The notes under the pieces: model-generated
Database searches by the model: none
Told to the model about the DNA's origin: nothing
Seen by the model: the letters and a program-made list of their open reading frames with translations, nothing else
In this document: positions 35,101 through 48,100 of the stretch, piece after piece
How the letters are laid out: every line of letters starts with the position of its first letter
How positions within the stretch are numbered: position 1 is the stretch's first letter
Position numbers and translations under genes: made by a program
Origin: Archegozetes longisetosus
Taxonomy: Eukaryota; Arthropoda; Arachnida; Sarcoptiformes; Trhypochthoniidae
Length of the DNA: 64,000 nt
Direction of reading: 5' to 3'
Assembly (NCBI GenBank): GCA_018873245.2
Contig: JAEMBT020000102.1
Location: 21,796-85,795, forward strand

Positions 35101-38100
35101 TAATTTAGAAAATTACAACTATTTTACCTGAGCATAAATTTGCTGTTTTTTGAACATAGTAATTTGATCTTGTAAGTAATGTATAAACGAATATTTAGTT
35201 AATTTCTAAACAAAAATTATAAAGAAACGTCTTTAAAAGATCAGATTTCACTCATTTCTTAATATGATTTATTATATTCTACACATCCTCATAAATATCA
35301 ATTTAAAGTTAGTCAAGCAAAACAATTCAAGGGACTTTACCATTCAGTTAATGGAGCTTCTTTGTTTAACTGGTAAAAATTCAAATTCACAATGAAAATC
35401 TATTGTTTGTTAAGATATAGTATTATAAATCTAGGTTTACAATCTAAAATTCCTATTCTGAAATTAAGCCTATATCAAGTTTAAAACTCATGACTTTTCA
35501 GCTCTTAACACTTTTTGTAATTGAAATATTAATTATATCAAGTTCGATATCTGCATTTATTGAAATATTCACATAATCCCTTTATGTTATATTTCAGTTT
35601 TGAAATCTTCCCCTTAATACATGCTTATCAGATACCAAAAATTTGCAGTTTAATAATATAGATTTTTGTATATTAAGGAGACTACTTTTGACCTTCGTAT
35701 TCAATAAGTAGTTAATGTAACAAGTAGTGAATTTATTTACAATACAAAACTAGAATACTTGCGCATGTATTAAAAAACACTACTTTACAGGGATAATTAA
35801 CATATTGTGCAATCGTCTCCCTAAGATACAAAAATCTCTTCTCAATACAAGTCTCTGCTTTCAAAATTTACTTGAATTATTAATTTCAAAATTAATTTGA
35901 AAACTACAAATGCTATCACAACATCTTTAATGTTGTAAACTAAATTTCTCGTATCATTATAAGTTATAATTTAATTCAAGTTAGTCAACTAAAATTTTAC
36001 ACATTTATATTTAGAATATTCTGTATTATGACTACTTTCTCTTTCATTATCAATATTGAGATTTACAGTCATTGCAAAAGTTTAAGCATGAAAATTGCTC
36101 AAATTGATTTAATTTCTAATCTGTCATTCTATATGATATTAGATGAATACATGCATTCTATCGTGTCTTCCTATTAGCACAACAATTCAAACGCCTATCA
36201 TTTTAATAAAGAACCAGATAATGCAAAACTAACTCAACAAATGATCAATTTTAAAACGAAAGCATTAAGATTATTTGATATGCACCTTTAATTCATAGCC
36301 TGAACTATAACTATTGATATCTGTTTTGAATATAGAACATCTAAATTTGATATTGACTTTTTCTAAAAGTTAATCGTCGTTGCATTAGATTTCTAATAAG
36401 ATTTTCATTATATAAATCTTGAAGTCCAAGAATAGCTCAAAAGGGATAATCAAGTGATAGAATTGTCTCTATTTACTATTGGAGGTACAACTAATTGTGT
36501 GAATCTTTCCCAAACCAACAATGATGAAATGACTCTGTACTTCCACAGAACTTCCAGAATTCTTAATATACTACGTTATTAAAAGCAATCCATAAGAACA
36601 CTATATGATCATCGAGAATGTGTTTACTATGACACACGTTGACTAATCGCAAAATAAGTTTAAATACCTTATATTTTAATATTAAGCTAAATCTGTTTAA
36701 TTTTTTATAACTCATTCTGAAAGCTGCTAGTCTTGTTTTTGAAACTTTTTTGAATTTATCGATTTTCTAACATCCATTGCTAGCATATTTCACCAATTTA
36801 ATTGGACTAAATTCTATTTTGACTCAAACCAGTTTTACACAAGTTTTCTGATCAGATTGCTCAGCAGACTTTTTGAAAACTACCTAATATGTCATCAATA
36901 TTCTAATTATTTTATGTAAATATAACTTATATAGTTGGGTTCAATATGAGTTGTAGATTATTTGAATATAAATTTTGTATCTTAAATCTTTGGTAATGTC
37001 GAGTGAAGTCAAATTTTTTCTCACTAAATATTTTAATTTAGAAAATTACAACTATTTTACCTTACACAAAATTGCTGTTTATTGAACATAGTAATTTGAT
37101 CTTGTAGGTTATGGATAAACGAATAATTAAAGAATTTCTGAACAAATTATAAATTATTTTAAAAGATCAGATTTCGGTCATTTCTTAAAATGATTTTTTG
37201 GTATTTCACACATCACAAATATTAATTTAAAGTTAGTCAAACAAAATAATTGAAGGAACTTTACCATACAGTTAATGGAGCTTCTTTGTTTACCCGGTTA
37301 AGTTCAAATTCACAATGAAAATCTATTATTTATTAAAATATAGTATTAAAAATCTAGATTTACCATCTAAAATTATTATTCTGAAATCGTCCAATTTGAA
37401 ATCAAACTTAATATCAGGTTTAAAGTTCACGACTACTTCAACTATTAAATTGTTTAATTTATTTAGTGACCAATCATATGACTTACAATATCTGTATTTA
37501 TTGCAATATTTATACCTTCCTATCGTGTTTATTTAAGTTCTGACACGTTTTTTATTTAATGTTTTATCAGATAAGAGTACAGTTTAATAGTAAAGTGAAA
37601 AAATTACAAAATTTATTAACTCCAAAATTTGCTTTAATTCGTAAATTCTGAGAATCTAATAGCAAGATCACATTGTCTTTGATGACCTGAACAAGTTTTA
37701 AACTTAAATTTTGATGAATCATCTATAAGTTCGATTGTTTCAAGTTGGGCAATTTAATGTTTATAGAATTTACAGAATAATATTATGATAGCTTTACTTT
37801 TTCTTTAATGCCAGCGTCACATTTAGAGTCATCGTAATAGAGAATGTGAAATTTGTTTAAAGCGATTCAACTAATATCTATCTTATATAAGATTGAGTTC
37901 TCGAATTGCAAGTAATCAGTTTTGAGATGGAAGCGTTAAATAAAGATTATTCGATAAGTGCATCTATAATTTTTTTAGCCTGAACTAAATGGCTATCAAT
38001 ATTTGCTTATTACATTCGGTGTTTACTTACTAAGAAAATGATCATCTTTCGCATTAGATTTATCATAAAATTTGTCTCACATTATACTTGGAGGCTAATG

Positions 38101-38220
38101 AATAACAATTGAGTGATATACAAACACTCGAAATAGACAAGTAATCAAATTGTTTTGCTTAAAGTCCATTTCATTTATCATATTATAATAATTGTATTGA
38201 TCCAAAACAACTGAATATAT
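32101..38220 (+). repeat. decayed composite repeat array, ~1.7-2.0-kb units
   Basis: Three successive units start with variants of 'ccattaatgatgagacaactcc' near 32825, 34556 and 36515, giving spacings of about 1.73 and 1.96 kb. Each unit continues with 'gagtgggtttactgtgacatacgttgac', a 'ctggtagcat.gt..agtca' stretch, a 'ggagcttctttgtttaactgg' stretch and then the TGACTGC block (near 34050, 36020 and 37790). Direct duplications followed by long decay explain this. There is no supported gene. One unit has gained a small MITE at 35661-35836. Confidence 0.6.
35661..35836. mobile_element. 176-bp TIR MITE inside one array unit
   Basis: GATTTTTGTATATTAAGGAG at the left pairs with the reverse complement of the right end (GATTTTTGTATCTTAGGGAG). 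Other units keep the uninterrupted site 'cagttta.tagtaaaagtctctgctttc' (for example near 30980), while here the same sequence is split by this insert. That empty-site comparison supports insertion after the array was duplicated. Confidence 0.7.
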
Positions 38221-38545
38221 GGAAAAAGATTAAGATATTAAAATCTTGTTGCTTTATCTTTAAACAAACAAGAAAACTCTAGAATATTCTCGTTTAGTTT
38301 AATTGAGCAAATAATCAATATAAATAATCAAATTGTATGCAAAGATCATTTTCGGGCTTTGTTCGCGTTGTTCACTAAGTTGAGCATTACCTTTATTACT
38401 TTTTCGCTCTTCAAACAAAACTATCTCACAATGAATAATAGATTAATCAAAATTAGTACTTTAGATTAGTTGATAAGCAGAATTGTAGCCACTATTTTAG
38501 TCTGAGGTGAGCTGAAAATCTGAAATTGTTTGATTTGATGAGGCA
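38221..38545 (+). pseudogene. broken copy of the 44.7-kb unknown ORF
   Basis: Sequence from about 38330 ('aagatcattttcgggctttg...gagcattacctttattac') matches 44900-45060 closely, but stops and indels interrupt the frame. It marks a decayed copy of the same repeat unit. Confidence 0.5.
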
Positions 38546-40318
38546 AGCGTTGAAGTTTAAAAAGCTGAACAGTTTAAATTCAATTAGATAATTTACTAAA
38601 ACTTTCATCTCTCCAGGATTATTTAGATTAAAATTATCATTGTAGAAATAAGACCGAATGTCAATTAAAAATTACAATATAGTCAGAAATGCATTGACTA
38701 CTTTGCGAAAATCCAGATTTCACTGTTTACAGGTATGAGAAATCAGTGACAACCTGCTCTGCTTCTAATCGACACTTGCGAATCCCTACAAAGGTAGATA
38801 ATATTTTTCCAATGTTAAAAGCTCTCATAGAGTTATTGAGTATGAGATGCAAACATTTTTTATCATTTATGTAAACAATTACTTTCATGTGTTGAATTAT
38901 TTTCATCTTCAATCTTGAAAACTAATATCTTAAAAATGATAAATGAAGAATTTTTGGTATTTTATCATGAATTATATTGATTTGAAATGATGAAGAATAA
39001 TCAATAGTTATCTCAAATGAAATATATTTACGATTGAATTTTGTTCATAGTGTTAGAATGTTGCTAAGAATCAATCAATGAATCAAGAATGGCAGTTTTT
39101 ATGCTAAAATATTATTACGAATTTTCTTGATTATAAACTTCATACTATCTAATATTATTCAATCAGAAGTTTTAACCTTTAAATAATCATCTTTCCTATT
39201 GAAGTCAGATGAGTACGTGTACCTTGAGTTCTTGTTCGATCTGATAGTGATGTTTAAGGTTTGAGTAGCTGAGCCCTTCACTTCTGTCCATAAACCCAAT
39301 TCAATTAGGCCTGTTTTAGATACCTGTTTTGATATCCCAAAATAAATCGTATAATCGCCCTTATTACTAATTCATCAGGCACTCTCAATGAAAATATCTG
39401 CCTGATTTCTAGTTAAATCAGATAGTAATCTTATGTTACAGCAACTATATATGCATGATGCTAATTTTATAAGTTCTAATGTCGAATTATTCATTTTGTC
39501 TCATTGGTAACCACAAAAAATTGTGTTTAAATATTAGATTATTTAATATTTGGCAGATTCTGAAAATTGAGCAGTAACTAGCAATACAAGTGATCTGACA
39601 ATAATTAAATACTACTTTCATTTTATATAAACTTATTTTTATAGATGATTCTTAGTGATAAAATTTCGAAATGAGATTCTTAATTGTAGAAATTATTATT
39701 CGTAATTTTTATCAATGTAACAAGAAGAAAAGGCTTTCAAATACATTTTGAGTTATTTTATTAGCCAACGCCCAACAATCAACAATATTGCTATCAATTG
39801 CACATTCTTTTAAAAGTAGTGAATAAACAAGATATCAAATTTGACTCTTAAGAGCTTAACACACAATGATACTTTCATATACATGTAACTTGAATTGAGC
39901 CGTTTTGATAGAGAACTTTGTTGGTGTTTTGTTTGAGATTCTGAACTGAATAAATGCAAAAAATTAAGAGCTCTCTATTATACCGTATATACAAGGATTG
40001 ATTTACAAAAATAATTCACTTGAAAAGATCAACATTTCAAACAGAAACTATTAGCTATGAATTAACAGATTTTACACACTTTCAAATTTGAGTACCTGCA
40101 TAAAACTAGTTGAACACAATTTTTCAGTCTGATTGAGTTTTGGTTTTTAAAAGCTTAAACAACGCACAGGTTTACACTTGAATGATTTGATTGATAATGT
40201 TTAAACCATCATTGGTTTTGTAGCATGTGAATTATAGCAAATTGCTGACAATTGTAAAACAAGAAACTATTCTCTTCAATAATGCATATATTTGTTCATG
40301 GACAAGTGAATACGAGTT
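38546..40318 (+). repeat. decayed array sequence upstream of broken receptor gene
   Basis: This contains copies of blocks that recur at 45.2-51.3 kb: the 'gagatgcaaa...catttatg' block near 38850, the 'tttgagttcttgttcgatctgatag' block near 39230, the 'agcaatacaagtgatctgac' block near 39575 and the 'tttgttcatggacaagtgaatac' block near 40290. The last lies just upstream of the receptor start in both the 40.3 and 51.4 kb copies, so it may include the ancestral promoter or 5' UTR. Confidence 0.5.
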
Positions 40319-40975
40319 TTGGTAAAGCACAGATTGAGCTCACAATCTCTTGGTCTGCTTAATAAACAGAATTCATTTTGTTTCCAGATTCGAACTATAT
40401 CTGAGATGATATCTTTCATCATGTTAGATAACTTGTTACTAAAGTATGATAAAAACTTTAGTAAACGAACAATTAACAGGATTTTTAAGATATTGAATTT
40501 GCTGTCTATATGGTATATGATCAAATCATTCTAATTATCAGAATTGAAGACGCTATAAACTAAACTATAAACTCCACTTTGTTTAGTTGCGATATCAAGT
40601 CTCTTAATAAAAATTCTTTAAGTATATCATTCTTGAGAATAAAACTCAACGGTTATAGCAATCTTTTATTCAGAACGGAGACCTATGAATATTCAACAAT
40701 ACCTTTAACAATATTAGCGATAATTATTACTATAAATATAATATTTCGTTGTACTTGTATAACATTTCTGTTTCGTAATGATTACTATCATGTGAAGAAA
40801 GTATTCGAAGAACTGATTGGACACTAGAAGTATAAAAGAACTATACAAATCAATACTAATAAGTTTGATATTCACTTGGGTCTTTAATCACAGTTTAAAC
40901 TAATTCTAATGTTAATTCATTACAACATTCTTAGACAAAATTTATCGATATTAGAATTATTTAGACACAAGTTGT
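40319..40975 (+). pseudogene. broken gustatory-receptor-like gene copy
   Basis: The start MLDNLLLKYDKNFSKR matches the start of the genes at 4217-5215 and 51427. After about 40 residues the frame is lost, and it resumes in another frame as LDGY-like then RTETYEYST and FLFRNDYYHVKKVFEEL, which match residues about 85-135 of the open copies. Further stops follow, and the last recognisable piece (YNILRQNLSILELF) corresponds to the loop after the fourth membrane segment. Everything after about residue 185 is missing. This is a clear dead paralogue. Confidence 0.8.
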
Positions 40976-43900
40976 GTATATCAGTTCCAGTTCATTAATG
41001 CTGAGACAACCACATGCTTTCAAACAAATTTTGTCAGAATTGTTAATAAACTGTTTTCTTCAAAAAATTTGTCTTGTCTTTGGTGGTGTAGATCAGGTTA
41101 GGTTAATCGAGACAAGAGAGAATTTTTGTAACAATATATTTTATTTACAAAACTATACTTATTTTCACATATAGATAAATGCTATTTTTGAACATAAAGT
41201 AATCTAATCTTACTGCATATCACATGAATAAATGAATGCTTAAAGAATTTGTCGAAATTATAAAGAAGCAGATGACTTCACATTTCATTAGTTATTTTAA
41301 AAACTATAAAATCCTACGCATTCTCACAAACTCAAATAAAACAATTGATAAAGATTTCCCATTTATTTCATGGAACTTCATTTAATTGAAATAATTCAAG
41401 CTTATGATAACAATTCTTACCTTGTGTTAGAAAATAGTTTAAAACAAAACATATTCAGTTTCTTGAAATTCTACTGAGATCAATCTTCATACCCTGGTTA
41501 AAACCTGTAACATCTGAGTGAAACTGTCGACTTTTAAAGATATTTTTATTGAAATATCAAGCATGATGTACAATATCCATATTTATTGAAGTTAACACTT
41601 TTCTCGTGATTATATTTCAGTTTGCTCATTTTCTTCATTTGTTACATGCTTATCACATATAAACGATTTGTAGTTTTTAAGCAAAATACGAACTCTCAAG
41701 ATTTTTGAATATTCAAAATTAGCTTTGACTCGAAGATTTTTAGAGATTGTTGTTTTATAGCCACACTATTTTATGACAAACAATTTTGTGCTTAAACTTT
41801 GTCGAATCAGTTATATGCTTGAAATCTACTTCGAGTTAGTCAATCATATTTTTATGTATCTTATTAAATATATAGAATATTCTGTATAATGACTTTGCTT
41901 TCTCATTCGTACTCAATATCACGATTTAGTCATTGCAAGATTTAGAGCATGAAATTAGTCAGTGATTCAATTTTTAGTATGTCGTTCTAAATAAAATTAG
42001 ATGAATAATTCAATTCTGTCATAACTTTCTATTAGGAAGATTTAAACTCCGATCATTTTAACACAAAACCTGAGAATAAGAAAATAACTCAACAAATGAT
42101 CAATTTTAAGGTTAAACCATTAGAGATTGTTTAATTCCTGTAACTCCTGCATAGCCTGAACTAAATAGCTATCTCTTTTGATAAAAAATTGCATTTATTT
42201 AACTAGCAATACAAGTGATCTGACATAATTGAACACTACTTTCATTTTTTATACTTCTTATCGATGATTCTTAGTGATCAAATTTTGAAATAAAATTCTT
42301 AATCGTAGAAGCTATTACTCGTAATTTTTATCAATGTGACTTAAGTAGAAAAAGCTTTCAAATGCATTTTCAGTTATTAGCCAATGCCCATGTTCAACAA
42401 TATTGCGATCAATTGCACATTCTTTTAAAAGTAGTGAATAAACAAGATATCAAATTTGACTCTTAAGAGCTGTTAACACATAATGATACTTTCATATACA
42501 TGTAACTTCAATTGAGCTGTTTTGACAGAGAGCTTTGTTTGAGATTGTCAACTGAATAAATGCAAAAAATGAAGATCTCACTATTATACCGTACATATAA
42601 GGATTGATTTGCAAAATAATTGACTTGATCAATATTGAAAACAGAAACTATTACCAATAAACAGATTCTGCACACTTTCAAATTTGAGTACCTGCAAAAA
42701 CTAGTTGAACAGAATCTTTCAGTCTGGTTGAGTTTGGTTTTAAAAGCTTAAACAACGCACTGGTTTACACTTGAATGATTTGGTTGAAAAAGTTTAAGCT
42801 ATCATTGATTTTGTGGAAAATGAATTATGGCAAATAGCTGACAATTGTAATATAGTTATATATTAGTTAATATATAGGATATTCTGTATAAAGACTGCTT
42901 TCTCTTTCATAATCAATTTCGCGATTTACAGTCATTAAAATAGTTGGAGTATGAAAATTGCTCGTGATAGTCCAATTTCTAATTTCTGTTATTCCATATG
43001 AAATTAGATGAATACTTCAATTCTTTCAAAGCTTCCATTAGTATAACAACGACTATGATTCTGATCATTGTAATTCAAAACCAGAGAATGCGAAAGCCAC
43101 TCAACAAACGGTCAATTTAAATATGAAAGCATTAAACAAAGATTATTCGACATTCGCCTGTAATTCCTGCATGATCTGAACTAAACTTTTAATACTTGTT
43201 TAGACAACATAAATTTACGTTTGATGTTAAGACTTTCCAAGAAATTGATTATATTTCACATGAAAATTCTCAAGATTTGCCTTGCACAATGCTTGTAAAG
43301 CAGTAATGACTTAAAATAGACAATCAAGTGATAGAACTACTTCCATTTAGCATTGGGGTTACCACTAATAGGTTCCAATCCACTAATGTTGAGACAACCC
43401 ATACTTTCACAGAACTTGCAATTTTCTTGATAAACTATATGTTCTTTTCTAGAACACATGTTTTAAAACTTTGGTAGCATAGTCCGACCAGATCAGAATT
43501 TCTTGTTTAATAGGTAACTTAATATGCTTTTAGTTGGAAATTTAAACCTATTTTTATCTATACTCAAGTGTTATCTTTGGAAATATAGTAATCTAATCTT
43601 ACTGAATACGACGTTGATAGATAGATATTTAGTTTAAGAATTTGCCAAAATTATAAAGCAGATGGCTCTTATAATCAGACTGCTCAATTAATTAATATGA
43701 CATTATATCCAACGCATTATCACCAACTCGTATAAAACAATTGAAGAACCTTCCCATTTGTCTCGTTAAATTTCTTCGCTTAATTGAAAAGATTCAAGTT
43801 CACGATACAAATTCTTATTTTCTGTGTTAGAAAATAGTTTTACGCATAATATATTTAGTTTCTTGAAGTGTTCGAAATCTAATATAATATCCTGTTCAAA

Positions 43901-44743
43901 GCCCAACTTTTAAATGAAACATCTCAGATTTTAAGATTGATTTTATTGCTGAAGCATCAAATATATCATGTGAAATGTCTATATTGATTGAAATATTCGC
44001 TTGTTAGTGCTTGAATTTCAGTTTTGATAATTTTATCTATTACATGTTTATTACATGTAAAGAATTTACATTTTGAAAGCAAAGTAAAAGCTCCACAAAT
44101 TTTGAACATTCAAATTAGCTTTTACTCGAAGATTTTAAGAACTCATTCTATCATAATCACATTGTCTTTTATGACATGGATTAAACTTTGAACTTGAACT
44201 TTGTTCAATAATTCATATGTACGATGTTTGCTTCAAGTTAGTCTATCATATCTTTATATATGTAATTTAGTATATGAAATATTCTGCATAATCGCCTTGC
44301 TTTATCATTCATACTCAATATTGCGATTTATACTCATTGCAAGAGTATGAAAATTACCCAGAGCGATTGAACTTTTAATATTTGTCATTCTATATGAAAT
44401 TAGATGAATACTTCAGTTCTGTCATAGCTTTCTATTAGCACAATTTAAACTCTGATCATTTTAATACTAAACCTGAGAACGCAAAAGTAACTCGACAAAT
44501 GATCAATTTTAAGATGAAAGCATTAAACAAAGATTATTCGATTCCTTTAACTCGTGCATAGCCTGAACTAACTATCAATATCTGTTTTGATTACAACAAA
44601 TTAATTGAACACTTCCTAAGTTATTGTGCATAAGATTTGCCTTACACAATTGTTGAAGACTAGAAATGCCTCAAAATACATAAACAAGTGGTAGATGTTT
44701 CATTTTATGTCATAGTTTTATTTCTTACATTGTCCTAATATAA
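40976..44743 (+). repeat. decayed array units
   Basis: This holds a copy of the 'ccattaatgatgagacaac' block near 40995 and 43380, the TGACTGC block near 41885, 42885 and 44290, and a copy of 39.58-40.25 kb at 42.20-42.85 kb (about 0.65 kb, high similarity: 'tcttttaaaagtagtgaataaacaagatatcaaatttgactctt' occurs in both). The last pair suggests a comparatively recent local copy. No gene is supported. Confidence 0.55.
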
Positions 44744-45130
44744 ATGCACAAATCCATAACAAGCGACTTTATGCAAAAGACTAAACCGATTGAATCTATT
44801 ACTCTATCTTCGAACTTAGATATAAGGAAACTCAAGGTTTTTCTCATTTACTTTGATCGAATAAAAGGTTATATAACAAAATCAATCAGCATAAAAGACC
44901 ATTTCCAGGCTTTGCTCATGTCATTCAGTATATCGAGCATTACTTTTATTACTTTTGCATTCTTCAAACAAAACTATATTTCACAGTTACAGACTAACAA
45001 AATCAGTACTTATTTTAGATTAGTTAACAACCGCACTTCAACAGCTGTTTTGAGTCTGAAAGCGACTCAAAGCGTCAAATTAAACGCCGATCTGATTAAG
45101 CAAATATCCAAGATAAATACTGAGGCTTAA
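44744..45130 (+). CDS. unknown ORF within receptor array, one membrane segment
   Basis: A 128-codon frame with one clear hydrophobic stretch at about residues 55-75 (FQALLMSFSISSITFITFAF). I do not recognise the family. A decayed copy lies at 38221-38545, so this belongs to the array repeat unit. It may be a surviving exon of another receptor-like gene rather than a complete protein. No upstream promoter or splice site is obvious. The frame may be open by chance in a slowly decaying copy. Confidence 0.3.
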   Translation: MHKSITSDFMQKTKPIESITLSSNLDIRKLKVFLIYFDRIKGYITKSISIKDHFQALLMSFSISSITFITFAFFKQNYISQLQTNKISTYFRLVNNRTSTAVLSLKATQSVKLNADLIKQISKINTEA

Positions 45131-48100
45131 ATTTCAATTTTAGAATTTTGAAAAATCTGATCTTACTCTATTTTTTGAGGTTGAATGCCTACAAGATCGT
45201 TTGAATAGATCAAGATAATTATTTTGAAAGTCAATTTGTAACTAAAAATGATAAATTCAGAAATGTAAGATGATTACTTTTCCGAGAATATCAACATCAC
45301 AATAAGGACCTGCAAGATAGAAACACCCGCGACTCAGCCCGTCCAGACTGTTCTCGATTTCTGATCATAAAGTCTGAAGCCACACAACTTGTAAATGATA
45401 ATTTTCTAAGATTAATCACCAATTTGTTGAGTAAGTGATTCAACTTTTATCGTTCGTATAATCAATTGTTTTAAATGCACTACCATTTTCATTTTTAATC
45501 TTGAAAACATTGAAAACTAGTTCAAAGTGTTAGTATATGAGAATTTTCTATGATTATCAAGAATTATTCTGATTTCAAATAACGAAGCATAATTTCATCA
45601 ACAGTTATCTTAAACGGAACATATTTCCGCTTATATTTCATTCATGGCGTTAGATTGTTACTAAAAATGAATCATAGAGAATGGTTAATTTTATGCTAAA
45701 GTACATTTATCATTAATCATAAATTACCTTGATCATAAGTATCACTCTATATATTGGAGTATTATAAGCGATAGCCTTTAAAATGGAATAAAAGCACATC
45801 TTTCCATTAGAGTCGAACTAGTACTAGCCCTTTGAGCGTTTGTTCGTTCCGACAGCGATGTTCAATATTTGAGCCCAACCCGTCATTTTTTCTAACCTGA
45901 CTCAATTCGATACGTTACAGATACTGTTCCAAAAATAAATCCTGTAATTACTCTTCATAAACGTTAAAGCTTCAAGCCTTCGCTATGAAACTATCTCGTT
46001 GATTCCTAGATAAACTAAATAGTAAGATTAATTTTTAAAACTCTATCTGATAAGCAATCACTGATAAGCTATCTGTGAATTTCAATGTTGAATTTTACTC
46101 ATTCTATCTTCCATTAGTAATTTTATAAAAATTGTCCTTAAATAAGCAGATTATTTCTGAAAGCTAAACACTACAAAGGTGATTCAAAAATATTAGTATA
46201 AGAATATATAGGAATGCAATCAGATTAAGTTTTATTTGTTCTTCAATACAGTCCACTCTAATTCCAATAGATGGTCCAATAGATTAAGGATTAAATATGT
46301 TAAGATAAGAAGGAATTACATTGAATAACAATAAATAAAAGTATGTATGTATGATTCCATACAAGGCTATGAATTTTTGAGTCACCTCCGTAGCAATACA
46401 AATCTTATAACTGAACAATACGTTTATTGTCCATATTGCTTATCGTTTTTTCTTAATTATAAAAGGTTCAAAATCAGGTTCTTAATCGTTCACATTATTA
46501 TTGATAATTTTTCCCAATATGATCGAGGTAAAAAGCTTTTTAATGCGTTTTCAGTTGGTTTCCTAGTGAACGCTCAATATTCAACAATATCGATGTCAGT
46601 TCCCTGAACTTTTAAGACTCTTACGAATGAACCTAAATAAAATACCAAGTTTTACTTTCATAAGAGAACCTTTTAACACGCTCAAAGATACTTTATATAC
46701 ATATAACTTGAATTAAGTTATTTTCGATAAAGAACTTTTATTTATGGAGTCTGTTGAAGATGAAGTGAATATATGCAAAGATAAATGACTCATCTACTCG
46801 TCTTCTGATCAACCTGCCCGAATCTGCACAAATTGTAAATGGTATTTCTTGCGCTGCTGAAAGTTATACAATTGTTGAACATGAGGTGCAAAATATGTCA
46901 CTCACATAAACAATTATCTTCAAATGTTGAAGGACATTGATAACTAGTTTGAGGTGTTGATGAATGAAGAATCACTGCGATGTTTTATCAAGAATTCTCT
47001 CATTCCAAATGGTCAAGCATAATTTCTCCGAAAGTCATCTCAAATGAAATATATTTTCGCTTAAATCTCATGCATAGTGTATAATTCTTGTTAAATAAAT
47101 CTATCCTTAGTAATGAATTATCTTGATTATAAACATCATTCCATGTGTGAATTTACTATAAGCTCTAACCACTAAAATGGAATAAAAATTCATATTTTCT
47201 GTTGAAGAAACAATAATACTAGACCTTTGAACATTTGTTCGTTTCGACACAGAAATTCAATGCTCGAGCCGAACCCATCACTTTGCCCCAAAACCGATCT
47301 AATTCGATCCGTTATGGACATCTAGTTTACTGTCCTAAAAATGAATCCTATAATTATAATTAATCGCTGCACATGTGTTAGGCGTTATGAAAGTGTCTGC
47401 TTGATTTTCATTTAAATGAGATAGCAAATCTTTATTCCGACTATCTACGCTCACCAGTAAGCTCACTTTCAAATTTCAAAATTGCAATATTGGCATTCAT
47501 TTTATCGTTTTAACAATTTAACAAAATTGTGTTTAGCCAAATTATTTTTGAGAACTAGACACTAACAATACAAGTGATACGTCCGTAACTAAATACTTCT
47601 CTCGTTCTTTGAATTTTCTATCGATGCTTCTTAATAGAAAAAAGTTCAAAACCGGCTTCTTTATTGTTCACATTATTATTCATAAATATTTCTATCAATA
47701 TGAATGTGACACAAAGGTTTTGAAATACATTCTCAGTTGGTTTCCTAGTGAACGCTCGGTATTCAACAATATTGATATCAAATTTTCGAAGTTTTAAGAC
47801 TCACGAATAAACCTAGTTAAGTAACAAATCTTATTCTTAAAAGAAGACCTTCTAACAAACAAAAAAATGCTTTCACATACATATAACTTGAATTAAGCTT
47901 CTTGGATCATTGTTCATTGGGTTTATTGAAGACGATGAGGTGAACAAATGCCAATATAAATAACTCACCATTCTATGTATACCCGGACTGATGTATAATA
48001 AGTAACTGAATTGGAAATAATCAGCATGGTTAACCGAAAATTAATAGCTATACATTGTATTCTTCGCGTTCTTTCGAACTTGAATACCTGTATAAAACTA

